Below are positions 23,005 through 32,054 of a stretch of 64,000 bases of DNA, piece after piece. Position 1 is the first letter of the stretch. Every line of letters begins with the position of its first letter. The DNA lies in NCBI GenBank assembly GCA_016125095.1, contig WGMK01000014.1, positions 1 through 64,000 on the forward strand, in the 5' to 3' direction. The stretch comes from Candidatus Hydrogenedens sp. (GTDB lineage Bacteria > Hydrogenedentota > Hydrogenedentia > Hydrogenedentales > JAEUWI01). The translations under genes and the position numbers were made by a program. A model generated the notes under the pieces. The model was given only the letters and a program-made list of their open reading frames with translations. It searched no databases and was not told the origin of the DNA.

Positions 23005-23808
23005 CTACTCCCGGGGCTTTAGAAAACTGCGTAAGACGGTAGTATACCCCTCGGGATTCTCGAGGTGCACGTTGTGGCCGCAGCCGGTCATGACGGAGTG
23101 GGCGATGCGCGGCCCGGCGGACGCCATCTCTTCGGCGAGGCCCGTGAACTTCCGATCACGCTCGCCGGTTATCAGCAGCGTGGCGGGCAGCAGCGCATGG
23201 AGCACCGGACGGAAATCGGGCTGTCGGCCCAGGCTCAACGCGCGGAGGGCCCGGGCCAGCTGCGGGGGATTGGCGTCTGCGCGGCTGTCAATCGTGGCGC
23301 ACAGCAAGTCGGGCCGGTCCGCGAGCGATTCCCACAGCGGGGTCGCGTACCATGCCTCCAGCCACGCGCGGAACGCGGCGCTGCCCGCCTCGAGCGATTC
23401 GAGTTCGGCGGCCAGTGCGTCGTCATGCTGGGCGCGGCTTTCGCGGGCGTGGAGGTCGTCCAGCCCGGGCGAGGCCGATTCGAGCACGAGACGGCTCACG
23501 CGCTCCGGATGGCGCATGGCATAAGCCAGCGCCAGCCGTCCGCCAAGGCTGTAGCCGACGACGGCATGCGGCTGCGGAAGCGCTTCCACCAGCCACGCGG
23601 CCAGGGATTCCGCCACGGAATCAAAGGCCGCGTCTTCGGAACAGGTGTGCGTGCCATGGCCGGGCAGATCGGGGCACAGCACGAAGTGGTCCACGGCCAG
23701 GGCTTCTGCCACCGCTTGCCAATCCGCACCTCGGCCGATAAAGCCGTGCAGCATCACCACCGGCGGCGCGCCAGGCGCGCCGAATTGCAGCGAGGGCCAG
23801 CCGCTCAT
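23005..23808 (-). CDS. menH: SHCHC synthase MenH (alpha/beta hydrolase)
   Basis: A 267-aa alpha/beta-hydrolase. The oxyanion strand is [15 protein letters not shown]; the nucleophile motif is [15 protein letters not shown] (Ser near residue 92); the acid is in [11 protein letters not shown]; the His is in [16 protein letters not shown]. The motif pattern and position between menD and menB identify it as 2-succinyl-6-hydroxy-2,4-cyclohexadiene-1-carboxylate synthase, which eliminates pyruvate from the MenD product. The upstream gap to menD (226 bp) contains a palindromic repeat, unusual inside an operon. Confidence 0.9.
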   Translation of the reverse strand: MSGWPSLQFGAPGAPPVVMLHGFIGRGADWQAVAEALAVDHFVLCPDLPGHGTHTCSEDAAFDSVAESLAAWLVEALPQPHAVVGYSLGGRLALAYAMRHPERVSRLVLESASPGLDDLHARESRAQHDDALAAELESLEAGSAAFRAWLEAWYATPLWESLADRPDLLCATIDSRADANPPQLARALRALSLGRQPDFRPVLHALLPATLLITGERDRKFTGLAEEMASAGPRIAHSVMTGCGHNVHLENPEGYTTVLRSFLKPRE

Positions 23809-23872
23809 GTACGCCGCCCCGAATCGCTTGGCCAGGCAAATCGAGTTGAAAATGCCCTAGCGCGTCCAACTT

Positions 23873-23972
23873 CGTCATTGCGAGAAGCGAGTCCTCGAGC
23901 GACGCGGCAACCTCCTTCTCCGTACCGGACTCGATGCGCCAAGGAGGTTGCCGCGCTTCGCTCGCAATGACG
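23873..23972. repeat. CGTCATTGCGAG-type palindromic repeat inside the men operon
   Basis: The left arm (23873-23916) starts CGTCATTGCGAG and ends GCGGCAACCTCCTT. The right arm (23941-23972) is AAGGAGGTTGCCGCG...CGCAATGACGG, largely its complement, so a long hairpin can form. Related arms occur at 61929-61961 and 62020-62064. Similar GTCATTGCGAG repeats are widespread in bacterial intergenic DNA. Confidence 0.8.
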
Positions 23973-24034
23973 GAAAAAGATGTGTTTGCTCGCGGACATG
24001 CCGCATTCGGTGTAAGGCAAGAAGGTATCCCTCG

Positions 24035-25804
24035 TCATTCCATCCGGGCGTCGATGGCCTCGGCGATGCGGGCCTGGAGGGCGCGGTGGGCGTCGGCGTT
24101 CAGCGCACGGTCGGTGCGCACTTCGATGATCATCGGCGCATTCTCTTCCATCGCGTGGCGGTATTCGTCGCGGAAGGAATCGAGGTTGCGCGGCTGGGCG
24201 TACTCGAAGTCGAACATCGCGGCGGCCTGCTCGAAGCGCAGCCCGTGGGGCGTGCCGAAGTAGGGCTCGAACACGGCCGCCTCTTTCGCGATGGGCAGGA
24301 AGTGGAAGATGCCGCCGCCGTCGTTGTTGACGATGACGAGCGCGAAGGGCCGCCGCACGCCACGCAGCAGCGCGAGGCTGTTCAGATCGTGCAGGGCCGT
24401 CAAATCGCCGATGAGCGCCGTGGCGGGCGCGTTGAGCGCATCGGCCATGCCGACCGCCGTGGCGATGTTGCCGTCGATGCCGCTGGCGCCGCGGCTGGCA
24501 GCGTCGAAGCCTGCCGGGGCATCGGCCGCGCCGTACATGTCCAGCTCGCGCACGGGCATGCTGTTGCCCGCGAAGAGCAGGCTGCCGGCCGGGCGTTCCT
24601 TGGTGAGCACGTGCGCCACGCCGATCTCCGAGAGGCGGCCGGTGGCGGGCAAGTGCTCGTCGAGCAGGCGGGCGGTTTCGCGCGAGAGGGCAGGCGCGTC
24701 GATGCTCCAGGCGGGCGTTGCGCCGCGGCCGAGGTAGGGCAGCAGCCACGCGCAGAACGAGCCGGCATCTTGCACCACACGGCGCGCCACCTGGTGGTCG
24801 GGGTCGAGCCGCCCGGTGGCGTCGTCCACGTGCAGGTATTCCGCGCGGCAGGCCTTCAGGTGCTGCGCGAGGCGCTTCGACACCAGCCGCCCGCCGAGAT
24901 GCATCACAAAGTCGGGACGGAAAGCCATGCGGAATTTCTCGCTTAGCAGCAGCTGGTCGTAGTGGTGCACCACGTGCGGCGCATCGAGGCCGAGCCGCAG
25001 CCCGGAGGTGAAATCGGGCAGCACGGGCCAGCCCAGCGTCGCGGCGAGTTTGGCGGCCATCGCGCGGTCGAATGCAGTGCGGAGGGTGCCGATAACCAGC
25101 ACGCCCTTTTCGACATCCTCGAGGCGCTCCAGCAGATCGCGGTCGCCTTCGGAATCCAGCACGGTGCGTGTCGAGGCCTGCCGCGTGTACGGCCGATCTG
25201 AATCCAGCCAGGCATCTACCGGCGCGAGGTACGGCTTCAGGTCGAGGCCGTCCGGTTCAAGCGCCAGGGGTTCGCGGAACGCGCAATTGATGTGTACCGG
25301 ACCGGCGTGGGCACCCGTGGCGGCGGCGTGCGCGTCATCCACAGTAGTCAGCACGGCCGCGGCCGGCAGGGCCAGCGAGGGGCAGGGCAGCGCATGGAAG
25401 GCGCGCGCGTAGCTGCCGAAAAGGCGCGTCTGTTCGATAGCCTGATTCGCGCCGCACTGCAACAGCTCCGGCGGACGATCGGCAGTCAAGATGATCAGCG
25501 GCACTTGGCTTTGCGATGCCTCGACGACGGCGGGCCAGTAGTTCGCGCCGGCGCTGCCCGAGGTGCAGATGAGTACGGTAGGCTTGCCGGAGGCCTTGGC
25601 CCGGCCGAGCGCGTAAAACGCCGCGCCGCGCTCGTCGAAATGCATGATGTGCGGCGCGCGCGGGTGTTGCGCCACCGCAGTGGTCAGCGGGGTAGAACGC
25701 GAGCCCGGCGAAAGCACGAAGCAGCCCGCACCCAGCCGCACCAGCTCGTCGACGATCAGGCGGCTCCAGGCGTGGTTCAGGTTCGGGGCGAATTCATCCG
25801 GCAT
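24035..25804 (-). CDS. menD: SEPHCHC synthase MenD (ThDP enzyme)
   Basis: A 589-aa thiamine-diphosphate enzyme that joins isochorismate and 2-oxoglutarate. N-terminal motifs are GCFVLSPGSRSTPLTTAVAQ and ICTSGSAGANYWPAVVEAS; the ThDP/Mg region is RGASGIDGNIATAVG...LIGDLTALHDLNSLALL; and NNDGGGIFHFLP follows. Length is normal. It overlaps menF by 11 bp. The encoded thiS/thiE pair earlier in the window supplies part of its cofactor pathway, a coincidence of location only. Confidence 0.96.
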   Translation of the reverse strand: MPDEFAPNLNHAWSRLIVDELVRLGAGCFVLSPGSRSTPLTTAVAQHPRAPHIMHFDERGAAFYALGRAKASGKPTVLICTSGSAGANYWPAVVEASQSQVPLIILTADRPPELLQCGANQAIEQTRLFGSYARAFHALPCPSLALPAAAVLTTVDDAHAAATGAHAGPVHINCAFREPLALEPDGLDLKPYLAPVDAWLDSDRPYTRQASTRTVLDSEGDRDLLERLEDVEKGVLVIGTLRTAFDRAMAAKLAATLGWPVLPDFTSGLRLGLDAPHVVHHYDQLLLSEKFRMAFRPDFVMHLGGRLVSKRLAQHLKACRAEYLHVDDATGRLDPDHQVARRVVQDAGSFCAWLLPYLGRGATPAWSIDAPALSRETARLLDEHLPATGRLSEIGVAHVLTKERPAGSLLFAGNSMPVRELDMYGAADAPAGFDAASRGASGIDGNIATAVGMADALNAPATALIGDLTALHDLNSLALLRGVRRPFALVIVNNDGGGIFHFLPIAKEAAVFEPYFGTPHGLRFEQAAAMFDFEYAQPRNLDSFRDEYRHAMEENAPMIIEVRTDRALNADAHRALQARIAEAIDARME

Positions 25805-27185
25805 GGGGCAGTATCCGCAGGAAGCCTGCCAGCTTGTTTTCGATCTCGTCCCACTCCTCGGCAGCGTCGGAACCCGGCACGATGCCCGCGCCGCTGTACA
25901 GCGTCAGTTCATCGCTGCGCACCAGGCCCGACCGGATGGCCACGCAGAACTCGGCGGCATCGAACCCGATCCAGCCCGTGGGCGCGGCATATACGCCGCG
26001 GTCGAAGGGCTCGTTCTCGGTCAGCCATTCCAGCGCCTTGTCGCGCGGCCAGCCGCCGACCGCGGCCGTCGGGTGCAGTTCCTCGAGGAGCGGCGCGTCG
26101 GCCTCGTTCGCCTTGAGCACGCCCTCGACGCGCGTGTGCAGGTGCTGGCAATTGCGCAGCCGCATCACACCCGGGCCTTCTTCCACCTTGAGCGCGGTGC
26201 AAAAGCGCGAGAGGCTATCGCGCACGTTGCGCACCACGAACTGGTGCTCGCGCAGATCCTTCTCGCTGTTCCGCAGATCTTCGGCGAGGCGTTCGTCTTC
26301 CTCGTCCGTGCCGCCGCGCGGTCGCGTGCCCGCGAGCGCCTCGCTCTGGAGGTAGCAGTTCTCGCGGCGGTAGAGCCGCTCGGGGCTCGCCCCCAGAAAC
26401 GCGCGTCCGGCCACGGGCTGAAAACAGAACTCGTAGGCGGTGGCCGTTTCCTCGGCCAGGTGCGACACCAGCAGCACCGGATCGATTTCGGCGTCGGCCT
26501 TGAAAGTGGTCTCGCGCGCCAACACCACCTTCTCCAGCTCGTTCGCCGCGAAGGCCTCGAGCGCCTTGCCTACCATCGTGTTCCATGCGCGGTGGTCGGG
26601 CAGGTCCTCGCGATCGCCGAAATTCGGCAGCGGACCCGGCGACGACTGGCTCCACACCAGGCTGTCGATGCACTCGATGGCGCGGTTGCGCGTGTCATCC
26701 AGCCCGCTGGCGTGGCCGAGCTTCAGGTTGCAGCAGAGAAACGTGCCGCCCTTGCGGCGCAGCACCTCGACGAGCGGCACAATGAACCGGTACTGGTAGA
26801 AGCTCTTCCACTTGTGCCCGCGGTTGGGGCGGTTGTAAAAGCGGAAGCCGCCGTAGTAGCGCTGGCTCGGGTGGTTCATGGAGAGGCGGCCGCGCGCCAG
26901 CTCGAACAGGGCCCGCAAATCCTGCGGCCCCGAAGGAATCAGCACGTCGGCGTCGCCCGCACCGGCCATTTCGAACTGTCCCGCACGGTCCGACCAGTAA
27001 TAGCGGGCGCTCTGGCGCTGCGACAGCAGCCAGCGCAGCGGCTTGAGATCGGTTACCGGCACCTCGATCCGCTCGAGCCAGACATGCCCGTCGCGGTTGC
27101 CGCGCGCTTCCTCGATCACGCGCAACACCTCGGCCGCCAGCCGTTGGGCGGCCGCCTGCGGATTCATCGGGGATTGGTGCGTCAT
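25794..27185 (-). CDS. menF: Isochorismate synthase MenF
   Basis: The protein is 463 aa from the ATG at 27185 (alternative ATG at 27167; neither has a clear ribosome site). It belongs to the chorismate-utilising family, with LEKVVLARETTFKA, EALAGTRPRGGTDEEDERLA, the metal region NSEKDLREHQFVV, ELHPTAAVGGWPRDKALEWL and GWIGFDAAEFCVAIRSGL near the C-terminus. It converts chorismate to isochorismate, the first committed step to menaquinone. A salicylate or enterobactin pathway is less likely because menD follows immediately with an 11-bp overlap. Confidence 0.93.
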   Translation of the reverse strand: MTHQSPMNPQAAAQRLAAEVLRVIEEARGNRDGHVWLERIEVPVTDLKPLRWLLSQRQSARYYWSDRAGQFEMAGAGDADVLIPSGPQDLRALFELARGRLSMNHPSQRYYGGFRFYNRPNRGHKWKSFYQYRFIVPLVEVLRRKGGTFLCCNLKLGHASGLDDTRNRAIECIDSLVWSQSSPGPLPNFGDREDLPDHRAWNTMVGKALEAFAANELEKVVLARETTFKADAEIDPVLLVSHLAEETATAYEFCFQPVAGRAFLGASPERLYRRENCYLQSEALAGTRPRGGTDEEDERLAEDLRNSEKDLREHQFVVRNVRDSLSRFCTALKVEEGPGVMRLRNCQHLHTRVEGVLKANEADAPLLEELHPTAAVGGWPRDKALEWLTENEPFDRGVYAAPTGWIGFDAAEFCVAIRSGLVRSDELTLYSGAGIVPGSDAAEEWDEIENKLAGFLRILPHAG

Positions 27186-27336
27186 GCGATGGAATAGCCC
27201 GGGGTTGCGTGGCTTCGGATTGTACGCGACCCGGGAAACACGCCGCAATTCAAGGCAGCGTCGAACACGCTTGACTGCGGCAGGAAATCCGCATAGCGTA
27301 ACGGCAGGTGCCGCCCCACGGGAGAACCCTTGCGAG

Positions 27337-27762
27337 ATGATTTCCTACCTGGTGTACATCAGCGTGCCGAGCCTGGAAGTAGAGGCCGTCGATCTGCTCG
27401 AGATTCTCCGTCAATCGCGCGAGAACAATGCCCGGGAGGGCATCACCGGGCTGCTGGTGTACAAGAAACACTACTTCTGCCAGTACATCGAGGGACGGCG
27501 CGAGGCGATTGATCGCCTGTACGAGAGAATCCAGCTAGACTCCCGGCACCGCACGCCCTTTGTGATCGATTCCGGCACGTTGGAAAAGCGGCTTTTTCCC
27601 GACTGGACCATGGGGTACGCCGACACGTCCTACCTTAAAAAGCTGGACGTCGCCGGCCGGAACGAGGCGCTGTTTCCGGACCATTGGGAGGTACGGGAAG
27701 AATACGCCAACATCGCGCCCGTGAAGATTCTCTCCCATTTCGGGTCCAACGCGATCGAGTGA
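27337..27762 (+). CDS. BLUF-domain blue-light sensor
   Basis: The protein is 141 aa from the ATG at 27337. It is a stand-alone BLUF domain: Y7 in YLVYIS, N31 in ENNAREGITGLL, Q49 in YFCQYIEG, W90 and M92 in FPDWTMGY. The spacing Y-24-N, Y-42-Q and Y-85-M equals that of AppA, so the flavin photocycle residues are all present and the protein should be photoactive. No output domain is fused; the last 45 residues could bind a partner. It is convergent with ppc, 4 bp apart. A diguanylate cyclase occurs elsewhere in the window, but no link can be shown. Confidence 0.92.
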   Translation: MISYLVYISVPSLEVEAVDLLEILRQSRENNAREGITGLLVYKKHYFCQYIEGRREAIDRLYERIQLDSRHRTPFVIDSGTLEKRLFPDWTMGYADTSYLKKLDVAGRNEALFPDHWEVREEYANIAPVKILSHFGSNAIE

Positions 27763-27766
27763 CCCC

Positions 27767-30514
27767 TCAGCCTGTCGTGCGCAGTCCGCTGGCGATGGCG
27801 TTGATGGACAGCAGGATGGATGGCAGGAAGGCGGCGGCGCGCTGGGTATCCTCGGCAGCCACGGCGGCGCGCCACTGGCGCAGCAGCCCGATCTGCCGGT
27901 GGTGCAGGTGCCGCAGCCCGCGGTCGCGCATGGCGAGCGTCTTCATCATGCGGGGGCGGCGCTCGGCGCGCGGGCGCCCGAACAGGCGATCGATGGCGCT
28001 TTCGCAGCGCTCCCACTCCGCGATGATCACGCCGTACACGCTTTCGCGGATGGCTTCGTCGTCCACCAGCGAGGCGTATTCCCACATGAGATCCTTACTG
28101 GCCGATACCTGGCTGGTCTCGACGTTGTAAATCACGTTGCGCAGGAAGGGCCACTCGGTGATGGAGGACTTCAGCAGCGCGTATTCCTCCGGCGATTCGG
28201 CCTCGATGCGCTCGATGGCGCTGCCCACGCCGTACCAGGCGGGCAGGTAGTAGCGGGCCTGGCTCCAACTGAACACCCAGGGGATGGCGCGCAGATCCTC
28301 CAGCGAGCGGCGGCCGGTGCGGCGGCTCGGGCGCGACCCGATAAAGCTCTGCTCAAGCGCGTCGATCGGCGTAGCCTGCGCCCAAAAGGCCAGGAACCCC
28401 GGCGTGACCAGCAGCGCCTTGTAGGCCTCGGCGCTCCAGGCGCTCAGGCGGGTGCCCAGCGCTACCAGCGGCGCGTTTTCCTCGCGGAGCTGATCGTGGT
28501 GCAGCTTGGCGGAGGTCACGCCGGCCAGCAGGTACTCGAGGTTGTAGGCGCCGGTCACCGGGTTCGCGTATTTCTGCGAAATGGTTTCGCCCTGCTCGGT
28601 AAGGCGGAACGAACCCATGAGCGAGCCGCGGGGCAGCGCCTCGAGGAAGCGGTGCGTGGGGCCGGCGCCGCGGCTGGTGGTGCCGCCGCGCCCGTGGAAA
28701 AACTCGACCCGCACGTTGGCCTCGCGCGCCAGCGCGGCCAGCGCCTTTTGCGCCTGGTGCAGTTCCCACTGGCTGGCCATGGGGCCGCTGTCCTTGTTGC
28801 TGTCGCTGTAGCCGAGCATCACCTGCTGCACGGGCGGTGTCTGCGCTTGTAGCGCCAGGCTGCGCTGCGTAACCGGGTGCGCGATGAAGTCCTTCATGAT
28901 GCGGGCGCTGCCGCGGAGGTCGTCGATGGTCTCGAACAGCGGCACCACGCCGATGCGGCAGATCAGGCCGCCCTGCCCGGGCCGCACGATGCCGGCCTCG
29001 CGCGCGAGCACATACACCACCAGTAGGTCGGAGACCTCGCGGGTCATGCTGACGATCAGCGAGCCGATGCCGTCGCTGCCGTGGGTGTCGAGGTAGTCGG
29101 CCAGCACGCCGTAGCACTCGAGCACGGCGCGCGCGTGTTCGCCCAGCGCGTAGCCCTTGGGTGCCAGCGGGCGCGGCGATTCGAGTTCGCGGCTGAGGAA
29201 GGCGCGGCGCCCGGCCTCATCGGCCTCGAGGTAGATGGCCGGGTCGATACCCGCCGCCTCGAGCAGTTCGGCCAGGGCCTTCTCGTGGAAGTCGCTGTTC
29301 TGGCGCACGTCGAGCGCGGCCGTGTGGAAGCCGAAGATATCGAGCTGGCGGATGACGGGCGTCACGTCGGCCTTGGCCAGGCGCGCCGCCTGGATGGCGG
29401 AAAGCGAATCGCGCAGCTGCTCGAGCTCGCCGCGCAGCTGGCCCACCGTGAGTGCGCCCTTGGGCTCGGCTTCTCCGGGCTGCGGCAGCTTGGCTATCAG
29501 CAGCTTCACCCATTGCTGCCACGGCTCATTGCGGCTGCGCCCCAGGCTGCGCTCGAGCTCCGGCGATACCGGATCAGCATCGGCCAGCAATTCGCCCAGG
29601 TGCGCGGGCACCGGATGGATCAAGTCGAGCATGGTCAGGCGCTGTTGCAGGCGGAGCAATTCGCTGCGGATGGAGCGGAGCGCCGAGTCGCGCAGGCGTC
29701 CGAGCGCCGTGCGGGTGGTGTCCGCCGTTACCAGCGGGTGCCCGTCGCGGTCGCCACCCACCCAGTTGCCGAAGCGCAGCGAGGGCAGGGCCTCGGAAGT
29801 ATCGAGCGCTTCGGGCTCGAATCCAGCCTCGCGCCAGGCGTCGCGCAGGCGCTGGTCCACGCGCGGCACGGCCTGCGGCAGCGCCAGCCGGAAGTAATCG
29901 AGAATGAAATCCAGCTCGGACTCGACGTCGGGCTTGCTAAGGAACATTTCGCCCGTGCGCCAGAGCCGCTCGAGCGCGGCCTTGAACTGCTCGCGCAGCA
30001 GCCGCTGTTCGCGCGGCGTCCAGATGGGGTTGGTCAGGTCTTCTAGCAGGGCGAAGATTTCGCGGTGCTGCCGCAGCACCACCGGGCGCTTGGCCTCGGT
30101 GGGGTGCGCGGTCAGCACGGCCTCGACCCGTACCGTGCGCAGCGTCTCGGCAATCTGCGCCTCGGTGAAGCCGGCATCGCGCAGCGAGCGCAGCGTGTGC
30201 GCCCAGAGCCCCGGCTCGTCCAGGTAGCCCAGGTTCACCACGCGCTCGCGCCGCGCATGAATGGCCGCGCTCTCTTCCACCAGGTTCAGCAACTGAAACC
30301 AGATGGAATACACCTGCAGTTCGCGGTCGATGACGCCTTGGGGCGGATCGGCGGCCGCGCGAATGAGCGTCTCCTCGAGCGGCGAATCCGCCAGCAGGCC
30401 CGCCAGGCGCGGCTCGCCCAGCTCGGTCAGCATTTCGCGGAAGCAGGTCTCGAGGTAGGCCATGTCCTGGTCGATGCGCTCGAACCAGGACTGATAAATG
30501 GTGTCAAGGGACAT
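27767..30514 (-). CDS. ppc: Phosphoenolpyruvate carboxylase
   Basis: This 915-aa enzyme makes oxaloacetate from phosphoenolpyruvate and bicarbonate, replenishing the citric acid cycle. Catalytic motifs are present: VLTAHPTEAKR with the essential His, LGYSDSNKDSG, FHGRGGTTSRGAGPTHRFLE and the C-terminal LSINAIASGLRTTG (usually ending NTG; here TTG). Length is normal for the bacterial form. No partner genes are adjacent; the convergent neighbour is the BLUF gene. Confidence 0.96.
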   Translation of the reverse strand: MSLDTIYQSWFERIDQDMAYLETCFREMLTELGEPRLAGLLADSPLEETLIRAAADPPQGVIDRELQVYSIWFQLLNLVEESAAIHARRERVVNLGYLDEPGLWAHTLRSLRDAGFTEAQIAETLRTVRVEAVLTAHPTEAKRPVVLRQHREIFALLEDLTNPIWTPREQRLLREQFKAALERLWRTGEMFLSKPDVESELDFILDYFRLALPQAVPRVDQRLRDAWREAGFEPEALDTSEALPSLRFGNWVGGDRDGHPLVTADTTRTALGRLRDSALRSIRSELLRLQQRLTMLDLIHPVPAHLGELLADADPVSPELERSLGRSRNEPWQQWVKLLIAKLPQPGEAEPKGALTVGQLRGELEQLRDSLSAIQAARLAKADVTPVIRQLDIFGFHTAALDVRQNSDFHEKALAELLEAAGIDPAIYLEADEAGRRAFLSRELESPRPLAPKGYALGEHARAVLECYGVLADYLDTHGSDGIGSLIVSMTREVSDLLVVYVLAREAGIVRPGQGGLICRIGVVPLFETIDDLRGSARIMKDFIAHPVTQRSLALQAQTPPVQQVMLGYSDSNKDSGPMASQWELHQAQKALAALAREANVRVEFFHGRGGTTSRGAGPTHRFLEALPRGSLMGSFRLTEQGETISQKYANPVTGAYNLEYLLAGVTSAKLHHDQLREENAPLVALGTRLSAWSAEAYKALLVTPGFLAFWAQATPIDALEQSFIGSRPSRRTGRRSLEDLRAIPWVFSWSQARYYLPAWYGVGSAIERIEAESPEEYALLKSSITEWPFLRNVIYNVETSQVSASKDLMWEYASLVDDEAIRESVYGVIIAEWERCESAIDRLFGRPRAERRPRMMKTLAMRDRGLRHLHHRQIGLLRQWRAAVAAEDTQRAAAFLPSILLSINAIASGLRTTG

Positions 30515-30786
30515 GCGCGTCTCCGTGGGGTCGGGAGCCGAGGATTAACGATGCGCAGGCTGTCCATGATGCGTTGTGCCAAGACGATACCATTTGGCCG
30601 CCGTCAAAGCCAAGGGAAGGGTACGCTCTCCGTATCGGACTGCATCCCGCCCCGTGCCGCACGCAAGGTTTACATTGCCTCGTTGCTGGTCTTATGCTCC
30701 CGCGCCATGGGTGCCTATTTTCCTCGATTGGCCACGAATGGCTTCGTGGCGCATTCATCCCTTCCGCGCGGCGGCGAGTTCCCGTC

Positions 30787-31992
30787 ATGAAATTCCGGCC
30801 CCGCTCCTGCCTGGGCGTCGTCGCGGCTCTCGGAATCTTCCTGGTTTCATTCGTGCTGTTCGCGGAAATTGGTGCTCGGGTCATGTACCCGCGCCCCGAT
30901 TCGAGCGAGCACTTTGAAACACATCCCGAGATGGGCTACGCGCTGCACCCCGGCGCCTCGGTGATGCTGCATTTTCGTGACGAACTGAAACCGCCGGGGC
31001 GCGATTACCGCTTCACGGTCTCGAGCCAGGGTTTCCGGGATCGGGAGTACGGCCCCAAGGCCGAAGACGAATTCCGCATCCTGCTGCTGGGCGATTCGTT
31101 TACTGCCGGGGTGGGTATGGACGAGGAACACATGCCAAGCCGGTTGCTGGAACAGGAATTTAAGGGCGCGTGGCCGGGACGCCGTATCGTGGTGATCAAC
31201 GCCGGAACTCCGGGCCATGGTCCCTGGCAAGAACGGCTGAACCTGCTGCAGCGCGGCCTGCCGCTGGAACCCGATGTTGTGGTGCATCAGCTATATCTCA
31301 CCAACGATGTGCACGACGAGATGCGCCGTGTGGACCAAGTGCTCGAGGCCTACGAACGACTCGCAGACTATTTCTGGCGCCGGCATGCCTTTCGCGAGCA
31401 TTGGAACGTGGCGCTCGATGGCTGGCTGCAAGATCACTCCCGTGCTTACGCACAGTATCTATGGCGTACCGGTCCCCGGCTGCCGCTCATGCGCGCACTG
31501 TCTCCGCTCGGAATGCTCGGCGCGTATGCTCCGCCGTCCTTTACGCCCCCTGCCGATCGTGAACCGTATTTCGAGCACGCCCTGGTGGAGCCGAATGCGC
31601 TCTTGCTGCAGAGTTTCGCGCTCATCGAGGAAAGCATCCTGGCAACAAAGGCCGACTGCGAAGCGCGGAGCATCCGCTATCTGGCGTACGCCCAGCCGGA
31701 CCGGGGCTATGTGCTCGGGGAGGAACTGTCCGATGGACCCAGCGGCCAAAAGTACGACCGTGACCGCGATGTGACGGTGCTGGAAGACTTCTTCAAGCAG
31801 GAAAACATCGACTTCGTTCCGCTGGGATACACCCTGCGTAGACACCCGCGCGGCAGGAGCGCGTTCTTCGGGTACGACGGCCACATGAAAGAGATCGGCA
31901 ACCAGATTCTCGCAGAGACCATTGCCAATACGCTGTACGAGAAAGAAGTCTTCCCGAGAATCCGGCGTTCCATCCCCAAGCCGGCGCGGTGA
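30787..31992 (+). CDS. Membrane-anchored SGNH/GDSL hydrolase
   Basis: The protein is 401 aa from the ATG at 30787. An N-terminal helix (LGVVAALGIFLVSFVLFAE) anchors it, followed by the SGNH core: block I LLLGDSFTAGVGMDEE, block II around INAGTPGHGPWQE, an Asn block in HQLYLTNDVHDEM, and the catalytic Asp-His in GYDGHMKEIGNQILAETI. It is similar in layout to acyltransfer or deacetylation enzymes acting on exported polysaccharides. It is followed 62 bp downstream by a sugar nucleotidylyltransferase, consistent with envelope glycan work; the substrate is unknown. Confidence 0.82.
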   Translation: MKFRPRSCLGVVAALGIFLVSFVLFAEIGARVMYPRPDSSEHFETHPEMGYALHPGASVMLHFRDELKPPGRDYRFTVSSQGFRDREYGPKAEDEFRILLLGDSFTAGVGMDEEHMPSRLLEQEFKGAWPGRRIVVINAGTPGHGPWQERLNLLQRGLPLEPDVVVHQLYLTNDVHDEMRRVDQVLEAYERLADYFWRRHAFREHWNVALDGWLQDHSRAYAQYLWRTGPRLPLMRALSPLGMLGAYAPPSFTPPADREPYFEHALVEPNALLLQSFALIEESILATKADCEARSIRYLAYAQPDRGYVLGEELSDGPSGQKYDRDRDVTVLEDFFKQENIDFVPLGYTLRRHPRGRSAFFGYDGHMKEIGNQILAETIANTLYEKEVFPRIRRSIPKPAR

Positions 31993-32054
31993 CATTGCCC
32001 CTGCGGCGTCCGTATCATGGGCGCGTTGCGCGGCACCAGAGGAGCGAATTCCAC

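Noticed and set aside
23805..24749. 314-codon minus-strand frame covering the menD-menH gap
   Set aside because: It is an out-of-frame shadow of menD running through a palindromic repeat; low-complexity Arg/Ala protein.
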